Shown piece after piece: positions 10,649 to 22,217 of a stretch of 64,000 bases of DNA. Positions within the stretch are counted from its first letter, which is position 1; each line of letters begins with the position of its first letter. Source of the DNA: Rusavskia elegans (taxonomy: Eukaryota > Ascomycota > Lecanoromycetes > Teloschistales > Teloschistaceae); contig SAUG01000013.1 in assembly GCA_011316305.1 (NCBI GenBank), positions 124,001-188,000 of the forward strand, written 5' to 3'. The position numbers were made by a program, and so were the translations under genes. The notes beneath the pieces are model-generated. The model saw nothing but the letters and a program-made list of their open reading frames with translations, had not been told where the DNA came from and searched no databases.

Positions 10649-11245
10649 GCTTCACTGTATCCCTCATTATCTGTACAGCAGCTATTGCCTACCCCACCTC
10701 TCGTTCCGATTCAGGGGTCAATAGAAAGGTCCTATACAGCACCTCGAATTATGTTGTTTACTATTTTACCGCGTTTTTAAAGAAGTCGCCATCTACTCAT
10801 GTAGCAGTTACACAGCCGGATATATGCCGTCGGTATATCGAAATCCCATATCGAGGTACCGACTGTTGTACACCCTCGTCGGTGATTATCAACATGTATC
10901 AGGCCATTCTTACGTGACGTTCAACATGTTTTCCGTTCTGTTCCAAGACAAGGATGACCCATGTGAATGAGTGCAAAATCGTGGTATCGACATATTTCTC
11001 CGAAGTTCCACCTGGGTTGGTGTTTACTTTTGATCCCCTTTGCATTACCCTGCGAAATGTTGTAGTCAATTCAATAATGTTACTTGATGCCCACCTAATG
11101 ATGGGCTGTTTACTCCTCGGCGCACACATCTTGATGTACCACAAGGCCTGAAAAAACAAAACCCAGCACCACGAGTCTGTGAGCCCATCGATCTGCTACT
11201 TCAGCAAATAGGCTTTTTTTCTGTCTCCAACTGACCGTCCGCAGG
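10649..11245. other. Intergenic
   Basis: Between cyanase and the next plus-strand gene. CTGACCGTCCGCAG just before the ATG at 11246 could be the acceptor of a leader intron. Nothing else recognised. Confidence 0.5.
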
Positions 11246-11914
11246 ATGTCTCAATCCACCACATCTCTTGCCACCAAACGCAATTCCCTCCGGGCCCCCG
11301 GCCGGGCTCGACTAACCAAACAACCCTCAGCCCTTTCCCTGCGTTCTCCACCACTATCAAACAGACTATCCACAACCCCAACAACCAGCAAATTCTCCAC
11401 CCAAGTCCCAACCACCAAAAACAACAACGCAAAACGCCTCTCAACCCACTCCCTCCGCTCCCTCGTGCGCAAAAAATCAACCCATTCCATCGCCTCCAAA
11501 AGCATTCGCGGCATCTCCCCCTCACCATCCATCTCTGCCCCCGCACCCCCACGCGAACTCCTCCGTCTCTCGGAAATCCTCGATCCCGAAGAACTCATCC
11601 GCGAACACCGCAGCCTGTCCGGCACCCCTGCTCCAGGGACACCAGTCAGTCCCAACAACCCTGACGGCGAATTCCCTGCACTACAAGCGACGGAGTCGGG
11701 GGGAGAAGCGAGGAGGTTGATTATCCATTCGCCTAGTGGTGCGAGGTTGGATGCGGAGGCTTTTGCCCAGCGAAAGGATAGGCCGTTGACTTTGGGAGAG
11801 AGGCAGCAACGGATCAGGGACGAGATGAAGAGGCAGGCGGATGATGAGAGGCGTGAGGGGTTGGAGAGGGCCATGAGGAAGCAGGGGCAAAGGGCTTGTT
11901 GTCGGGTGATGTAG
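11246..11914 (+). CDS. Disordered basic protein ending in a CaaX-like CCRVM
   Basis: Single exon, 222 residues; function not recognised. The N-terminal half is Ser/Thr/Pro-rich and basic (MSQSTTSLATKRNSLRAPGR onward) and predicted by eye to be disordered. A short helical segment (LLRLSEILDPEELIREHRSL) lies near residues 105-125. The C-terminal third (LDAEAFAQRKDRPLTLGERQ then RIRDEMKRQADDERREGLER) is a charged helix, possibly a coiled coil. The last residues, RACCRVM, form a possible prenylation site (C-R-V-M) with an adjacent Cys that could be palmitoylated, and the basic helix before it would suit membrane binding. That arrangement suggests a peripheral membrane protein, but this is inference. 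Confidence 0.7.
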   Translation: MSQSTTSLATKRNSLRAPGRARLTKQPSALSLRSPPLSNRLSTTPTTSKFSTQVPTTKNNNAKRLSTHSLRSLVRKKSTHSIASKSIRGISPSPSISAPAPPRELLRLSEILDPEELIREHRSLSGTPAPGTPVSPNNPDGEFPALQATESGGEARRLIIHSPSGARLDAEAFAQRKDRPLTLGERQQRIRDEMKRQADDERREGLERAMRKQGQRACCRVM

Positions 11915-12377
11915 GTGGTGATTACAACGGTGCTGGGTAGTACGTGACAACGAGTGGTATGACGATCGATGGAGGTGCGCAGTCTCGTTTGTATAGTTGT
12001 GGATTACAGGAGCTCAAAAGTTTGCTTTTGATAGGGAAAGAGGTATGAATTACGAGTGCGGAAAATAATGATGATCTAATCCTGCTTTGCATGAATTACA
12101 GTCCACGGCTTAAAATAACGCAGAATATCGTGATACATATAAACAAACCATCCAATCCTGCAATACCGTCGCTGGTTTGGCACATAACCCACACCAACAG
12201 CCAAAATTGCCATAATCAAAGGCCACCTCATCCAATCATTCTCTCTCATCCTCGTCGACGTAAATTTTGCGATTAGCAGCTAACCCAACCATCCCACCCA
12301 GCTGTCTTGACTCATCACGCTGCCTTTAATAGAATGAATTACCCGGAGCTGGCATACCCAAGCCCAGGCCCAAAGTA
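11915..12377. other. Intergenic between convergent genes
   Basis: 3' flanks of the plus-strand CaaX-ending gene and the minus-strand membrane protein. AT-rich; no coding content recognised. Confidence 0.5.
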
Positions 12378-13604
12378 TCAGATAGATGTACAATTCTTTG
12401 ACGCAAACTTCTGCGCCCCATTCGCAGCAGTATTCCTGACAGTGATATTCCGTAACCGCATTCCATTGTCGCTTACCGGTGGCGACATCGTAGGAGACAG
12501 CGGCCAGCTACCTGGCGTGGGGGAAGCCGGTCTCACATCTTGTAGATGATTTGATTGTCCAGCAGTTGTTGAAGCGGCCGAAACGACAGCGGCAGGAGAG
12601 AGAATAAAGGTCCTGTTGCGGCCATCATCGAACGTCACGCTTCTCTGTCTTCGGGGTCGATGACATATGTGCGAGCGCCGTCGATTGCTGCTATCTGTTG
12701 CGCGTCTTTGGCGCCTTGGTGGAGGGGGAAGATCACTTGAGGAGTCCGATTGCTGGAGGTTTGCTGGGAGTTCATGACATCTGGATAGTATGTCGTCGAT
12801 GTCGTTGGGGATGGAGTCCATGCTTTGTCTGAGGCGCCATTGTAAGATTCGTGCCTCGTCGGTTTGTGATACAGTTGTAACCGAGTTTTCGTACGAGCTT
12901 GAGCTGTTTCGCCGAGTTAATCGTCTTGGGATTGGCTCTGGGGTAGGCGGCGTAATCGGCGAAACCCTTGGATCCGAATCGGAATCGATCGAAGCGGTTG
13001 ATATTGTCGTCTCACGAGCGGAAGTCAGATCGCGAAGTTCTTGAACATATTCCGTTACAAAGGAACCAAATAGGCCATCTTCAACAAGCTCAATGTCGGC
13101 TCGGTACGCGAACTGTTAGGGTTGTTCGTTGCAATATTCGTTTTTTGGGGCAAACGGAGGCTATTCAGCCTTCCCCTGTCCATTGGCCGGATAGATCCGC
13201 CAACGGGTGAGTCCGTCTCGGGCGTCTTGTCCTTCTTGATGATGACGGCGCAGGCTGTGCCTGTCGTGAGGGATATGAGGTAGCTCATGTGATCGATTCG
13301 GCTGGGTAACATTGATTTCGGTTAAGGGCTGCCTCCAGTCCAAAATTGTATCTCGACGTTCAATGTTGTAGACAGGGATTGATGCCCACCGGTGAGAATG
13401 CCGACACTGCGTGCGGCTTATGTGGTTTGAAGAGCTTGACAGACCGCTTGAACTTCCAACTCCTGATCTTCCTTGACCGGACTCTGGATCGGCCTGCATT
13501 GTGGGTGCAAATTCCTGTTTACATGCATGCCACAGGATAACCCCTAGAACGACCAACAGCGTAAGGCCAACCCCTAAGCCTACACCGAGCTCCTGTGATG
13601 CCAT
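12378..13604 (-). CDS. Putative single-pass membrane protein, exon structure partly uncertain
   Basis: No family recognised. Exon 1 begins at 13604 (or in-frame 13628) with MASQELGVGLGVG leading into one strong hydrophobic helix (LTLLVVLGVILWHA), then a Ser/Gly-rich cytosolic-type region. The last exon is clear: it starts at 13112 after CCCTAACAG and is open for 245 codons to 12378, reading FAYRADIELVEDGLFGSF, then a polar tail with Pro-rich and Arg-rich stretches. The donor for the intron between is unsure: GTTACC at 13310 keeps frame (total about 342 residues) but is a weak site, and an extra small exon in another frame around 13310-13120 is possible. Function unknown; the layout resembles fungal one-helix plasma-membrane adaptor-like proteins. 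Confidence 0.5.
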
Positions 13605-14348
13605 GGTCTTGGGATGGGGGTTGCCCAACAGGGAGACCTAGTAGACGGATCGAGCGAAGAGAAGTACGGAATTACTTTAATAAACAGGTACTTCGAAAAT
13701 GGCACACCGGAGGAAGAGCGAGATTGATAGAGAAAGGTACAACATGCTCCATCTTCACTGTTTCACAGCGGACAAGCAAAGAGTCTTGATGCTTTGCAAA
13801 GTCTGATGATGATACAACAGTGTTACTTGGGTTGCCACAGAGATAGTACAACGTATACGTCGAGATGCTAAACTTAGGCGATGAGAATTCATCGAAAGCT
13901 CAGGCACGTCGTGACGGCCGTCTAGAATAAGTGATAAGGACTTTGGCCGTCGAAGCCCATAAGAAGAAGATCCGCCAGCATCGTTACAAGCTGTCAAAAC
14001 CAAGAGCGTACCCAATGAAACGTACATAGCGTTTGGAACCAGTCGACCTAGCCGATCAGGATCTGGCAATAGCGGTGCACCTCTTGAACGTCAAACCATA
14101 GCCTAACAGCGAGGCTGCTGTGACAAACCTCAGCGACACGAGAAAGATCTGGCATGATTTGAAGCTTTACTGGTAAAGAAGAAAACCGTTGGAACGTCGA
14201 GCGGACGATTGACGAAAGTCCTACATGGATCGAATTGTTGCCAATACTCATAACTTGGGAGCTTATTGATAGACTTCGACAAATCCATGATAATACAGAG
14301 CCACAAACGCCATGCTTGCAGGAATTCTGTCGAAGATGAAATTCGCCC
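13605..14348. other. Intergenic
   Basis: Between two minus-strand genes; promoter of the membrane protein and 3' flank of the sugar transporter. Open frames here show no family-like content. Confidence 0.5.
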
Positions 14349-15941
14349 TCACTCCATCCTTTCTCGCGCTTCACGTTTCCCCCAGACCTCCTCCATACCA
14401 GACTTACCTTTCGTTTCAGGCACCCAGTATGCGATGAAGCATCCTAACAGGGCTGCGAAACCAGCAAAGACAAAGTATACCTTGCCTTGCCCGCCCAAGG
14501 CTTTATCAACAATGGGGAAGAATTGGGAAACGAGGAAAGTCGCAATCCAGTTGGCGGCCAGCCCGCAACTTTGCGTTGTGCCAACGGCTTCTGGTCCAAC
14601 AAGCTCATTGGCCAGGATGAATGGGACTGGACCCAGTCCGAAGGCAAAAGAAGCTACGAACACCAGAGTTGCCACTGCGGCCAGGAGCTTGACACCAAAC
14701 AAGAGCCCAAGAGCCAGCAGCGTGGAGCATGTCCCCATGCCAGCGATACTGAGCAGGATACACGTCTTCCGGCCGATCTTGTCTGACAAAGGAGCGCATA
14801 CAGCGGTTGCCACAACGTTGAGCGCGGACACGGCGACGATGAGTAGAGAAGCAGTCGCGGGTAGAAGAGAGGATAGCAACGATACCGAATACATGACGAT
14901 ACTGTTGATACCGGTCAGCTGCTGTGTGAACATAACAGCAACGACGGCAATAATGGCTGGGCGATAGGCGGGATGGATTATAGCATCCCATATACCAATC
15001 GATGCCGTTGCAGCTTTGGGGTTCGGAGCTGGATGCGATCCTGGCGGAGCGCTCAACAAGGCCTCTTCTTCAGCTAGAGGGAGATCAGCAAGACCACAAG
15101 AAAGTCATGGAGCCACTAACAGATGTCATCCTCGGTCGCATCGATGTTCCATGCCTTGACTTCGGCATCAACGTCTGCTTTGTGACCTCTGATCTTTTGC
15201 AAGATGTGTCGGGCATTTTGCGGTGATCTATGTTCAGCCAGCCATTTAGGGCTTTCGGGAACCAAGATCAAGCCAACCAATTGCACCAGACCAATCACTC
15301 CTGCAACAGCCAAAATGATTCTCCAGAGGTTGCCTTTGCTCAAAAAATAGCCCAGAAGCTGAGCGACAAGTATACCCATGCATATCGAAATTTGTGTGAA
15401 TGCGCCAAAAAGACCCTTCTCTTTTGGAGGAGCGGTCTCTGCGATGTAAATGGGTACCACAACAATGGCAGCGCCACAGCCCAATCCAGAAATGAGTCTA
15501 CCAAAGGCGAGCATGGGAATATTGCTGGCAAAGGTCTCGATGGCTGCGCCCAGGACGAATGAAACCGTTGTTGCCCGCATTGTGAGAAGCCGCCCGTACT
15601 GATTGCAACTGGGCCCAGCGCTGAGCGCACCAATGAGGCCGCCGAGGGTAAAGACGGATGTGACGACGGAGAATTGCGTGGTGTTCATGGGTATACAATG
15701 AGGAAGTGAGGTAGAGAGGGCGGATTGCTCCGGGCTGCCCTTCTTGCAGGTAAGGACATCTTGCGGTGCGTTGAGCTCAGCCTAATGGGGCCCGGTCAGC
15801 AAAGAAGCGCTGTTTCTGCATGTTACGGACAAGATGGAAGCCAAATTGGAAAGGACCAAGAGTGGTCACAAGTAAAACGTATGCGAAGTAGGCTGTTGTA
15901 TCCCGTACAAGGGACTTGTGGAGAGGCTCATCATGGGCCAT
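14349..15941 (-). CDS. MFS sugar transporter, GLUT-like
   Basis: Twelve-helix major facilitator of the sugar porter family, moving a hexose or related sugar across the plasma or vacuolar membrane. Exons 15941-15831, 15781-15121 and 15073-14349 join in frame to 498 residues, the normal family length. The start is MAHDEPLHKSLVRDTTAYFA, followed by LGPFQFGFHLAELNAPQDVL as helix 1. Family motifs include GRLISGLGCGAAIVVVPIYI then ETAPPKEKG after helix 4-5, PESPKWL at the end of helix 6, QQLTGINSIVMYS in helix 7, DKIGRK between helices 8 and 9, and PETKGKS after helix 12. The motif set resembles animal GLUT and fungal vacuolar GLUT-like proteins more than the common HXT group. Substrate unknown. 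Confidence 0.92.
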
Positions 15942-16202
15942 GAAAGATTACTATTATTGGCTCCACCACTGTAATGGTATCAGAGTCACTACTATGTCTG
16001 TCCAGAAGGTTGATGACACGGATGGTACTCCGAATGACGAGTAAGGCGAGGGGCTTGGCCGACGAGCGGCACGACAGCCGCGCGTATGAATTGTAAGCAA
16101 CATCCCGAGGGTCCGTGTCACATGATTGTACTCTGGTCCAACTTCCATCATCGCCTCCGTGGCCACGTTCTTCTTGCCTGCTAATTCTCACAACCAAGGC
16201 AA

Positions 16203-16880
16203 ATGGCTTTCGATTTCCTCACCTTGCCACCTGAAATGCGGTCCATGATCTACTCTATCATGTTCTCACGTTCTGAGCATGTGTTTCTGTTCCCTGCTGT
16301 ACCCGAGGGTGCATATACCCTGCTGGGCAATCAAGCCAGACTTCAGACAAGGCTTGATGCTTCTTCGAGCCTGCCGTCAGACTCAACGACGAGGCAAGCG
16401 CTGTTTTATATGAGTGTATTACCTATCTTATCCGCCCTGAGGTAAGGGAAAATATGGCACCTGCATCGCTGTATCGCTTCAGTGACGACATTGGGCCTAT
16501 CAACCGTTGCAGAAAGCTACGCATCGAGCTTTATCTCGACCAACTGAACAGCGCACCTTTGATCCGGGACGAGGAAAAGTATCTAGGTGCAAGCTTGGCA
16601 ACTGACGGTCCTATGCAGCTAGTCGTGTTGATCTGTTTGAATTCAAATATCTATTCTCGGTAGTCGGCAACTCGTGTTCAGATGCACAGCACACAGATCA
16701 GACCTCGAATGGACTTCCCAACGGCGATTGGAGAGAACTTGACCAGTTGAAGCTCGAGTTAAGTGCCTTCTTCCAAGCCATCCAATGCAACCAATCAATG
16801 AGATATCCTTGACCCTAATAAATCTTTCGGCAATGTCCTTCCTATTAGCTAGAAGATGCTCATGCCTCCAGTGGCCAAAC
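16203..16880 (+). pseudogene. 2EXR/F-box-like protein relic with frameshifts
   Basis: Begins with a good 2EXR/F-box-like start, MAFDFLTLPPEMRSMIYSIM. The family's next block, normally of the form LLRACRQ-NDEASAVLY, is split over two further frames: GLMLLRACRQT is shifted from the start frame near 16345, and NDEASAVLYECITYLIRPEV is shifted again by what looks like one extra C near 16384. Further matching fragments (SLYRFSDDIGPINRCRKLRI; GDWRELDQLKLELSAFFQAI) continue to about 16800 in mixed frames. Two or more indels make a functional product unlikely; introns do not explain the shifts because no splice sites fit. Known relatives are small predicted adaptor proteins of unknown substrate. Confidence 0.65.
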
Positions 16881-18449
16881 AAGGTGTCAATTACCAGGCT
16901 TAATCCTCTGTCAAAGAATGGGACGCGATCTTCAAATTCTTTATACAAAATTGTCTCCCAACAAACTTCCACGAACTTCCATCTCATAGCTTGGCAAGCA
17001 TTTCTCCGTAACATTGTACTCCACGGGCCCTACTGTCACACCAAGAAAGGTCACGGTGCAAGATACCACTAGTCGAGACGTACAGGACTTTACGCCATTG
17101 CTCCATTCGAGACTTTGGGCGAAAGTTTCTGAACTACAAGTCATTGCTCTATGCATCTCTTGCCCTCGCTACGCCACGCCCGCCTGAGTGCCGGCAAATA
17201 TCTCTTTGTCGAGCCTCCAGGTCCACAGAAGGGGGTGACCAGCAATTCTGATTTTACATTTGCAAGTGTTGCGTCGGATGAAAAGTTGCTCTTTCTGCCA
17301 CGACGCTTGAAGCCGACAAGTCCGACGAAACTGTGTCACATCACTTTGGAAACCCTGGGTGACCGGCTCTGTCATGCATGCCATCCGTGTCTAACGCACG
17401 ATGTGCGCACCACAGTAAGGTCGGCAAGACACAGCGGACGCTGTCGAATGAAGAGTGCACGTGGCAGAATGCAAGGGTATCACCCCATATGGAGCCTCAG
17501 TCCATACAAGGAACGAGAAAGTGCCTTGAACGAAAGCATTCAGAATCTATACTAAACTTGGCTCTGACGCAAAATAGTATATTTATCAAAAATAGCAATT
17601 GAAAGCACGAGTATTTAACTATAAGAAGACGCCCCGGCTCCGACTGGGGCCTGTTTGGCCTTGTGGACAGAATCCCCCAATTAGACTCCTCCTTTGTGGC
17701 AGTTTAGAGATAGAACCAACGACAGTTCCCCTCGCGGATCAGAATTGGCAGCAATAAGTGCATCTACTACACCAGCACCTGCAACTACAATGGAATCGGG
17801 TCAATAGATTCAACTTCCACCGATCTACCCAGTGCAAATCAAGAAGGCGAGAGGGTAGGGCATGCTGCTATAGGCAGAAGCGTTGCAGCTCTGTCGTTCT
17901 TGGGTGACGGATTCGGGACATCACTGGCTGCTGGATGCGTTCACGAGGATGGTTTTTTCAAATTTTATCGTCATGATCCACATTCGAGTGCTTGAGAACA
18001 CTTATTAGTAATGGGAGTATCTAGTTGTGCAGTGGTATCTAATGAAGATCCCTTTCAGCATGTTCTCTATGAAGCGAGGGAAGATGAATGTGCTGTCGTG
18101 GCCTCAGTGCTCGTTGCTACGAGTCCCAAGACATGGTAAGGTAATTGGAGGTCAGCATCGATTTCGAGAACGATATGGGAGTGGGTCTAGTTTTGTTGGA
18201 ATTACTGCTGTACAACTGGCACAGAATAAGGTAGTCAACGGTGGTGAACAGTACCGTTGTACGTTTGGGAAACAATCTGGTTGTACATTCTCGATGGTCG
18301 CATTGCATTAAGCCGGCTAACAACGTACTACAACAATTTGATAAACCATTCCGATCCATCATAACCCATGCTCAATCTTGAGGCTTACAACTTTCTAATA
18401 AAACTTGTTCTGCCTTTCTCTGCTTGGCCCGTTCTTACCTAGCCATCAA
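16881..18449. other. Gene-poor stretch
   Basis: Downstream of the 2EXR-like relic and up to the catalase 3' end. A possible stem-loop (GCCCC...GGGGC) lies near 17632-17650. Short open frames near 17150-17560 and 18027-18311 have no family-like content; I see no supported gene. Confidence 0.45.
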
Positions 18450-20216
18450 TCAGTGGCCGTTCGCAACACCGTTCGATCCATTTACCCTTGTGCCGTTAGT
18501 GCCTGGATGGTCCCGGCTCTCGGCCTTGTGGGTGCTCTTCTCCGGCGCGCCGTTGTTTGGTGCAACGCTTGAACCGACCTTCTGTGCCATACCGTTGGCT
18601 GCCTTGTTGCTAGCTTTAGCAGCCATGCCGTTGTGGGTGCCGTTGAAGCGTAGGTTGGAAATGCCATCATAGCCCTTGACGCCGGTCGCCTTTTCCATCC
18701 GGGAGGCAAGATCTTCGGAAACCTCGCGGAAGATGCCAATTTGACGCTTGATAATTTCCTCCTTTTTGCAATTTGCCATGTGTCCGGACATATTGTTTAC
18801 GAGGCGTTGCTTGGCGTCTTCATCAAACACGCGCTCGTAGAGGGCTCGTGGGGCCTGAAAATCCTCGGGGCGAATCTCACTGAGGAAGGTTATAGCGTCG
18901 CTAGTGAACTGGCCATGAACCTTGTCGAGATCGACAGTGCGTTCGCGGAAGGAAATGGGTTCGATGGATGAGAGGTAATTGGGTCGGGCACCTTGGTTGT
19001 AGAAGGCCATGTTGCCGTCACGCTGGAAGTTGGCCATTCTGTAATTCGTTCGGGTGGAGTTGACGGGAAGTTGCTGATAGTTGACTCCAACACGATGACG
19101 GTGGGCATCTGGATAGGAGAAGAGACGACTCTGAAGTACTGGATCGGCAGATGGCTCGATCCCGGGGACCATGTGAGATGGGTTGAAAGCTATCTGCTCG
19201 ATCTCCGCAAAATAGTTGACAGCATTCTCGTTCAAGACAAATTTGCCAACCTCGCGGAGAGGGAATTGCTTTTGGGGCCAAACGTGGGTAAGATCGAAGA
19301 CGTTGATGCGCTGTTTCTCCCAAAGATCCTCGGCCTCTTTAGCGGTCATGGTCTGCCAGTAACAAGTCCACGAGGGGTAATCGCCCTTCTCAATACTTTC
19401 GTACAAGTCCTTCTGAGAAAAGTCAGGTGAGAAGTTAGCCGAGTCCTCCTGGGTGATAAACTTGGTGCCTTGGTCGGACTTCATGTGGAATTGACCGTAA
19501 ACCCAGTCGCCCGACTTATTCACAAGTTTCATGGTATGGCCCCCATATCCGTGCATGAATCGGTAGCCATATGGAATGCCACGGTCGCCCATCAGAATGA
19601 GGACTTGGTGGACTGCCTCAGGATTCTGCGACAGGTAGTCCCAAAACATGGTCGAGTCATCGGCGTGGGTCAGGTGTGTGGAGGGGCTACGCTTCTGGGT
19701 GTGAATGAAATGAGGGAACTTGGCGGGATCTCGGAGGAAAAAGACAGGAGTATTGTTTGCTACCATGTCCCAGTTTCCTTCCTTCGTTCGGAATTTGACG
19801 GAAAAGCCGCGAGGATCGCGGGCACAGTCATGGGAGCCGGACTCGCCACCAACGGTGGAAAAGCGCACAGTCAGCGGGCATTGCTCACCCTCTTTGCTGA
19901 AGATGTCGGCTAGACATAAGTCATCGATTGGCTTGGTGCAAGTAAAGACGCCGTGGGCACCGCTGCCTTTTGCGTGGACGACTCTCTCCGGGATGCGTTC
20001 TCGATCGAAGTGTGACAGAAGATCGATTAAATGGAAATCTTGGAGTAACAACGGGCCATTGCTGCCCATCCGCTGGGTCTCATATGGATGAGGCATAGGA
20101 ACGCCATTGCTGGTGGTGTAGATTGTATCTTGAGAGGTGGCGCTGCGATCGTCGTCGTAGGTACGGAATTGGCGACCGGGGCCGTCCAAAGGCTGTGCAG
20201 CTGCTGAGGGCGGCAT
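18450..20216 (-). CDS. Monofunctional haem catalase
   Basis: Breaks hydrogen peroxide down to water and oxygen. Single exon of 588 residues. The distal His is His81 (VVHAKGSGAHGVF), the catalytic Asn is Asn155 (NNTPVFFLRDP), and the proximal haem-ligand Tyr is Tyr368 (RLFSYPDAHRHRVG). The core, about residues 40-510, is the small-subunit (clade 3-like) type with no C-terminal flavodoxin-like domain. The last ~65 residues form a low-complexity Asn/Gly/Ala/Lys-rich tail ending SNGVANGH, with no peroxisomal SKL-type signal, so a cytosolic location is more likely. The gene looks intact. Clade placement is by length and recalled motifs only. Confidence 0.96.
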   Translation of the reverse strand: MPPSAAAQPLDGPGRQFRTYDDDRSATSQDTIYTTSNGVPMPHPYETQRMGSNGPLLLQDFHLIDLLSHFDRERIPERVVHAKGSGAHGVFTCTKPIDDLCLADIFSKEGEQCPLTVRFSTVGGESGSHDCARDPRGFSVKFRTKEGNWDMVANNTPVFFLRDPAKFPHFIHTQKRSPSTHLTHADDSTMFWDYLSQNPEAVHQVLILMGDRGIPYGYRFMHGYGGHTMKLVNKSGDWVYGQFHMKSDQGTKFITQEDSANFSPDFSQKDLYESIEKGDYPSWTCYWQTMTAKEAEDLWEKQRINVFDLTHVWPQKQFPLREVGKFVLNENAVNYFAEIEQIAFNPSHMVPGIEPSADPVLQSRLFSYPDAHRHRVGVNYQQLPVNSTRTNYRMANFQRDGNMAFYNQGARPNYLSSIEPISFRERTVDLDKVHGQFTSDAITFLSEIRPEDFQAPRALYERVFDEDAKQRLVNNMSGHMANCKKEEIIKRQIGIFREVSEDLASRMEKATGVKGYDGISNLRFNGTHNGMAAKASNKAANGMAQKVGSSVAPNNGAPEKSTHKAESRDHPGTNGTRVNGSNGVANGH

Positions 20217-21048
20217 GTTGGTAACTGTGTCGAAGAGGATGTGATGGTTAGTGGATGGAGTCAGTGTACAGGAGATAGAACAACTATTTCGGGTGATGGA
20301 AAGGAAAGATGTCTTGCTGGCGAGAATGTTCAGTAATATGTAGTTGCAGGTCAGCCGAGGGGCAACCTAAGAGCGGGGCACAGGCCTTTCCTTTTTCGGT
20401 GCGGACGTCACTCCACCAATCACATTTTCGTATGGTTTCCATTCTTTCCGATTTGCTCGGAGTCACGGTATCAGTACTTTACTACGATCAACCATCCAAT
20501 CTGTGATCTCGCTCGTTGCATCACCATCAATCCTTCCCCACTCTTCGGCCCTTTCTCCGTCAGAGCAAGGGTGGATCTGCATCTTCCAGAATCATACTGA
20601 ACGAGCAGAGTCTTGGCAAATACATCATAATTGGCTGCCATTCGAATTGTTTCCATGTTTCTAGAGTAGAGCAGGAATGCATCATTCTGTCCTCATACGG
20701 TTGCGCGGCCTCGGCAAGTCTTGCTGCGAATCACCTCTGAAGAGTTCTGATACCTCTCATTTCTGGACAGTATTGATACCTTAGTTGGTTCGAACTTCTC
20801 AAATCGGACAACCGCCCATCCAAGCCAACAAAGAAGGATACATCCTACCGGTACCTGCTTGTCTCTTGCCCTGGCAGGACACTTCAGGTGTCGGACCCCA
20901 GACTTGCCGGACAAAAGGATAGTTGAAGAACAAGACTGAGTGTTTTTTCCCGCAACTAGTAGCATCGATCCCTTGTGCCAAGCATGTAAACAATCCCATC
21001 ACAGGGGCCACACGACGTCCTCAACTTTCAATCCCACCCCTGCTGTTG
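20217..21048. other. Intergenic
   Basis: Catalase promoter side (20217 onward) and 3' flank of the secreted two-module protein. No supported gene; no stress-element cluster that I would defend. Confidence 0.5.
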
Positions 21049-22217
21049 TCAGATTGGATGTTCTTTCACCGTGACCACGATCTTGCCATTGTCGCCTGTC
21101 TTTGTCAATCGGCCTGCTAGGTTATGAAAGCAAATGCACACGTACCAAGCCAACTGGCAGTGCCTCCTTTTCCTTGCATCACACACATGCCAGCAATGGC
21201 AACGGTAGCAGCCCAGATATCGTACCAACTAGCTTTCTCATGGTTCGTGTTCGTTAGATCGACGGTTGTGACTAGCTGTGCTTTGAGAACAGGGTTGACT
21301 GGCCGAAAGCATTAGCATTATCCCCAGAGAAGAGACATCGGGTATATTCCACTCACCGGAAATGTATCTCAATGGAAGCACGACTCGGACGCCTCGCACT
21401 CCCCGCCGCCCAAAGTCGGTCCGAGTTGATACGGCAGGCATTTTCCGCAGAATCTGACCCATGTACTGTGACCCAGATAGGAGTAAAGGGCCTCGACATG
21501 ACACTGTCGGAAGATAAGATCTTATGGTCAGACTAAGTCCACCGTCGACCCCTAAAACAAGTTCAGTCCTAATCAATCAATGTAACTGTGATCATTGTTC
21601 CTTTGACAGATAATGTCGCCGTCGGAGAATCTGGATAAGATTTACCAATATTCGATGCAATGGCTCCTTCCGGCTTGGCTTTGTATTCGAGGCAGACTTC
21701 CGACATCTCTTCGGCAGCATCTCTGAGATCGAGATAACTGCCTCTTGCTCCCCCTGTTTGGGCGACTTCGATTGCACATTTCCCGTCCGCTGAGTCCCCA
21801 TGCAATGGTCAGCGAAGTCACATCGGATTTGCAGTCACGAAGTACCATCTCAAATATCTTCGGCCTGCAAAGGGATGATGGAAACTGACCGCTGATCCAT
21901 CTCCATGGCGTGGCGACATCGATTCCAGGCTTTCCTCGCGGACCAAAAGTCAATGCACTTTCACTCGCTGGAATATATGCTAGGGCTTCTCTGCAACTTG
22001 GAAGCTTCAGATCGTGCCCGTATGTATCGGGCTTACACTCGACTGCCAAGCCAAGTCTGGAAGGTAACCGCAATACAGATGAGTTTTGAGCAGGATCTGT
22101 TACAACATCGGGCGATCGTTGTGCGATCAAGGCAGCGGAAGCCGATATCGGGCATACTGTGACACCGATGATCGCAATGAAGATCCCACAGTGACCTAGA
22201 AAAGGAAAACTTGACAT
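21049..22217 (-). CDS. Secreted two-module protein of unknown function
   Basis: Five exons, 22217-21890, 21789-21646, 21551-21357, 21298-21146 and 21095-21049, join in frame to 288 residues. Residues 1-28 (MSSFPFLGHCGIFIAIIGVT then VCPISASA) look like a signal peptide. The mature part has two similar modules: a Cys or strand start, a PASxxxLTFG or PAVSTRTDFG segment, a WRWIS or LRYIS strand, then a helical part ending in ASNIG or ASWLG. Introns fall at matching places in both modules (after WIS/YIS and at NIG/WLG, all phase 1), so the gene probably arose by internal duplication of an exon pair. Similar small secreted proteins are widespread in filamentous ascomycetes but I know no function for them; an effector-like or wall-associated role would be speculation. 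Confidence 0.78.

Noticed and set aside
17632..17650. GC-rich stem-loop (GCCCC...GGGGC)
   Set aside because: Too short to support a structured RNA gene, and no tRNA-like or snRNA-like context is present.
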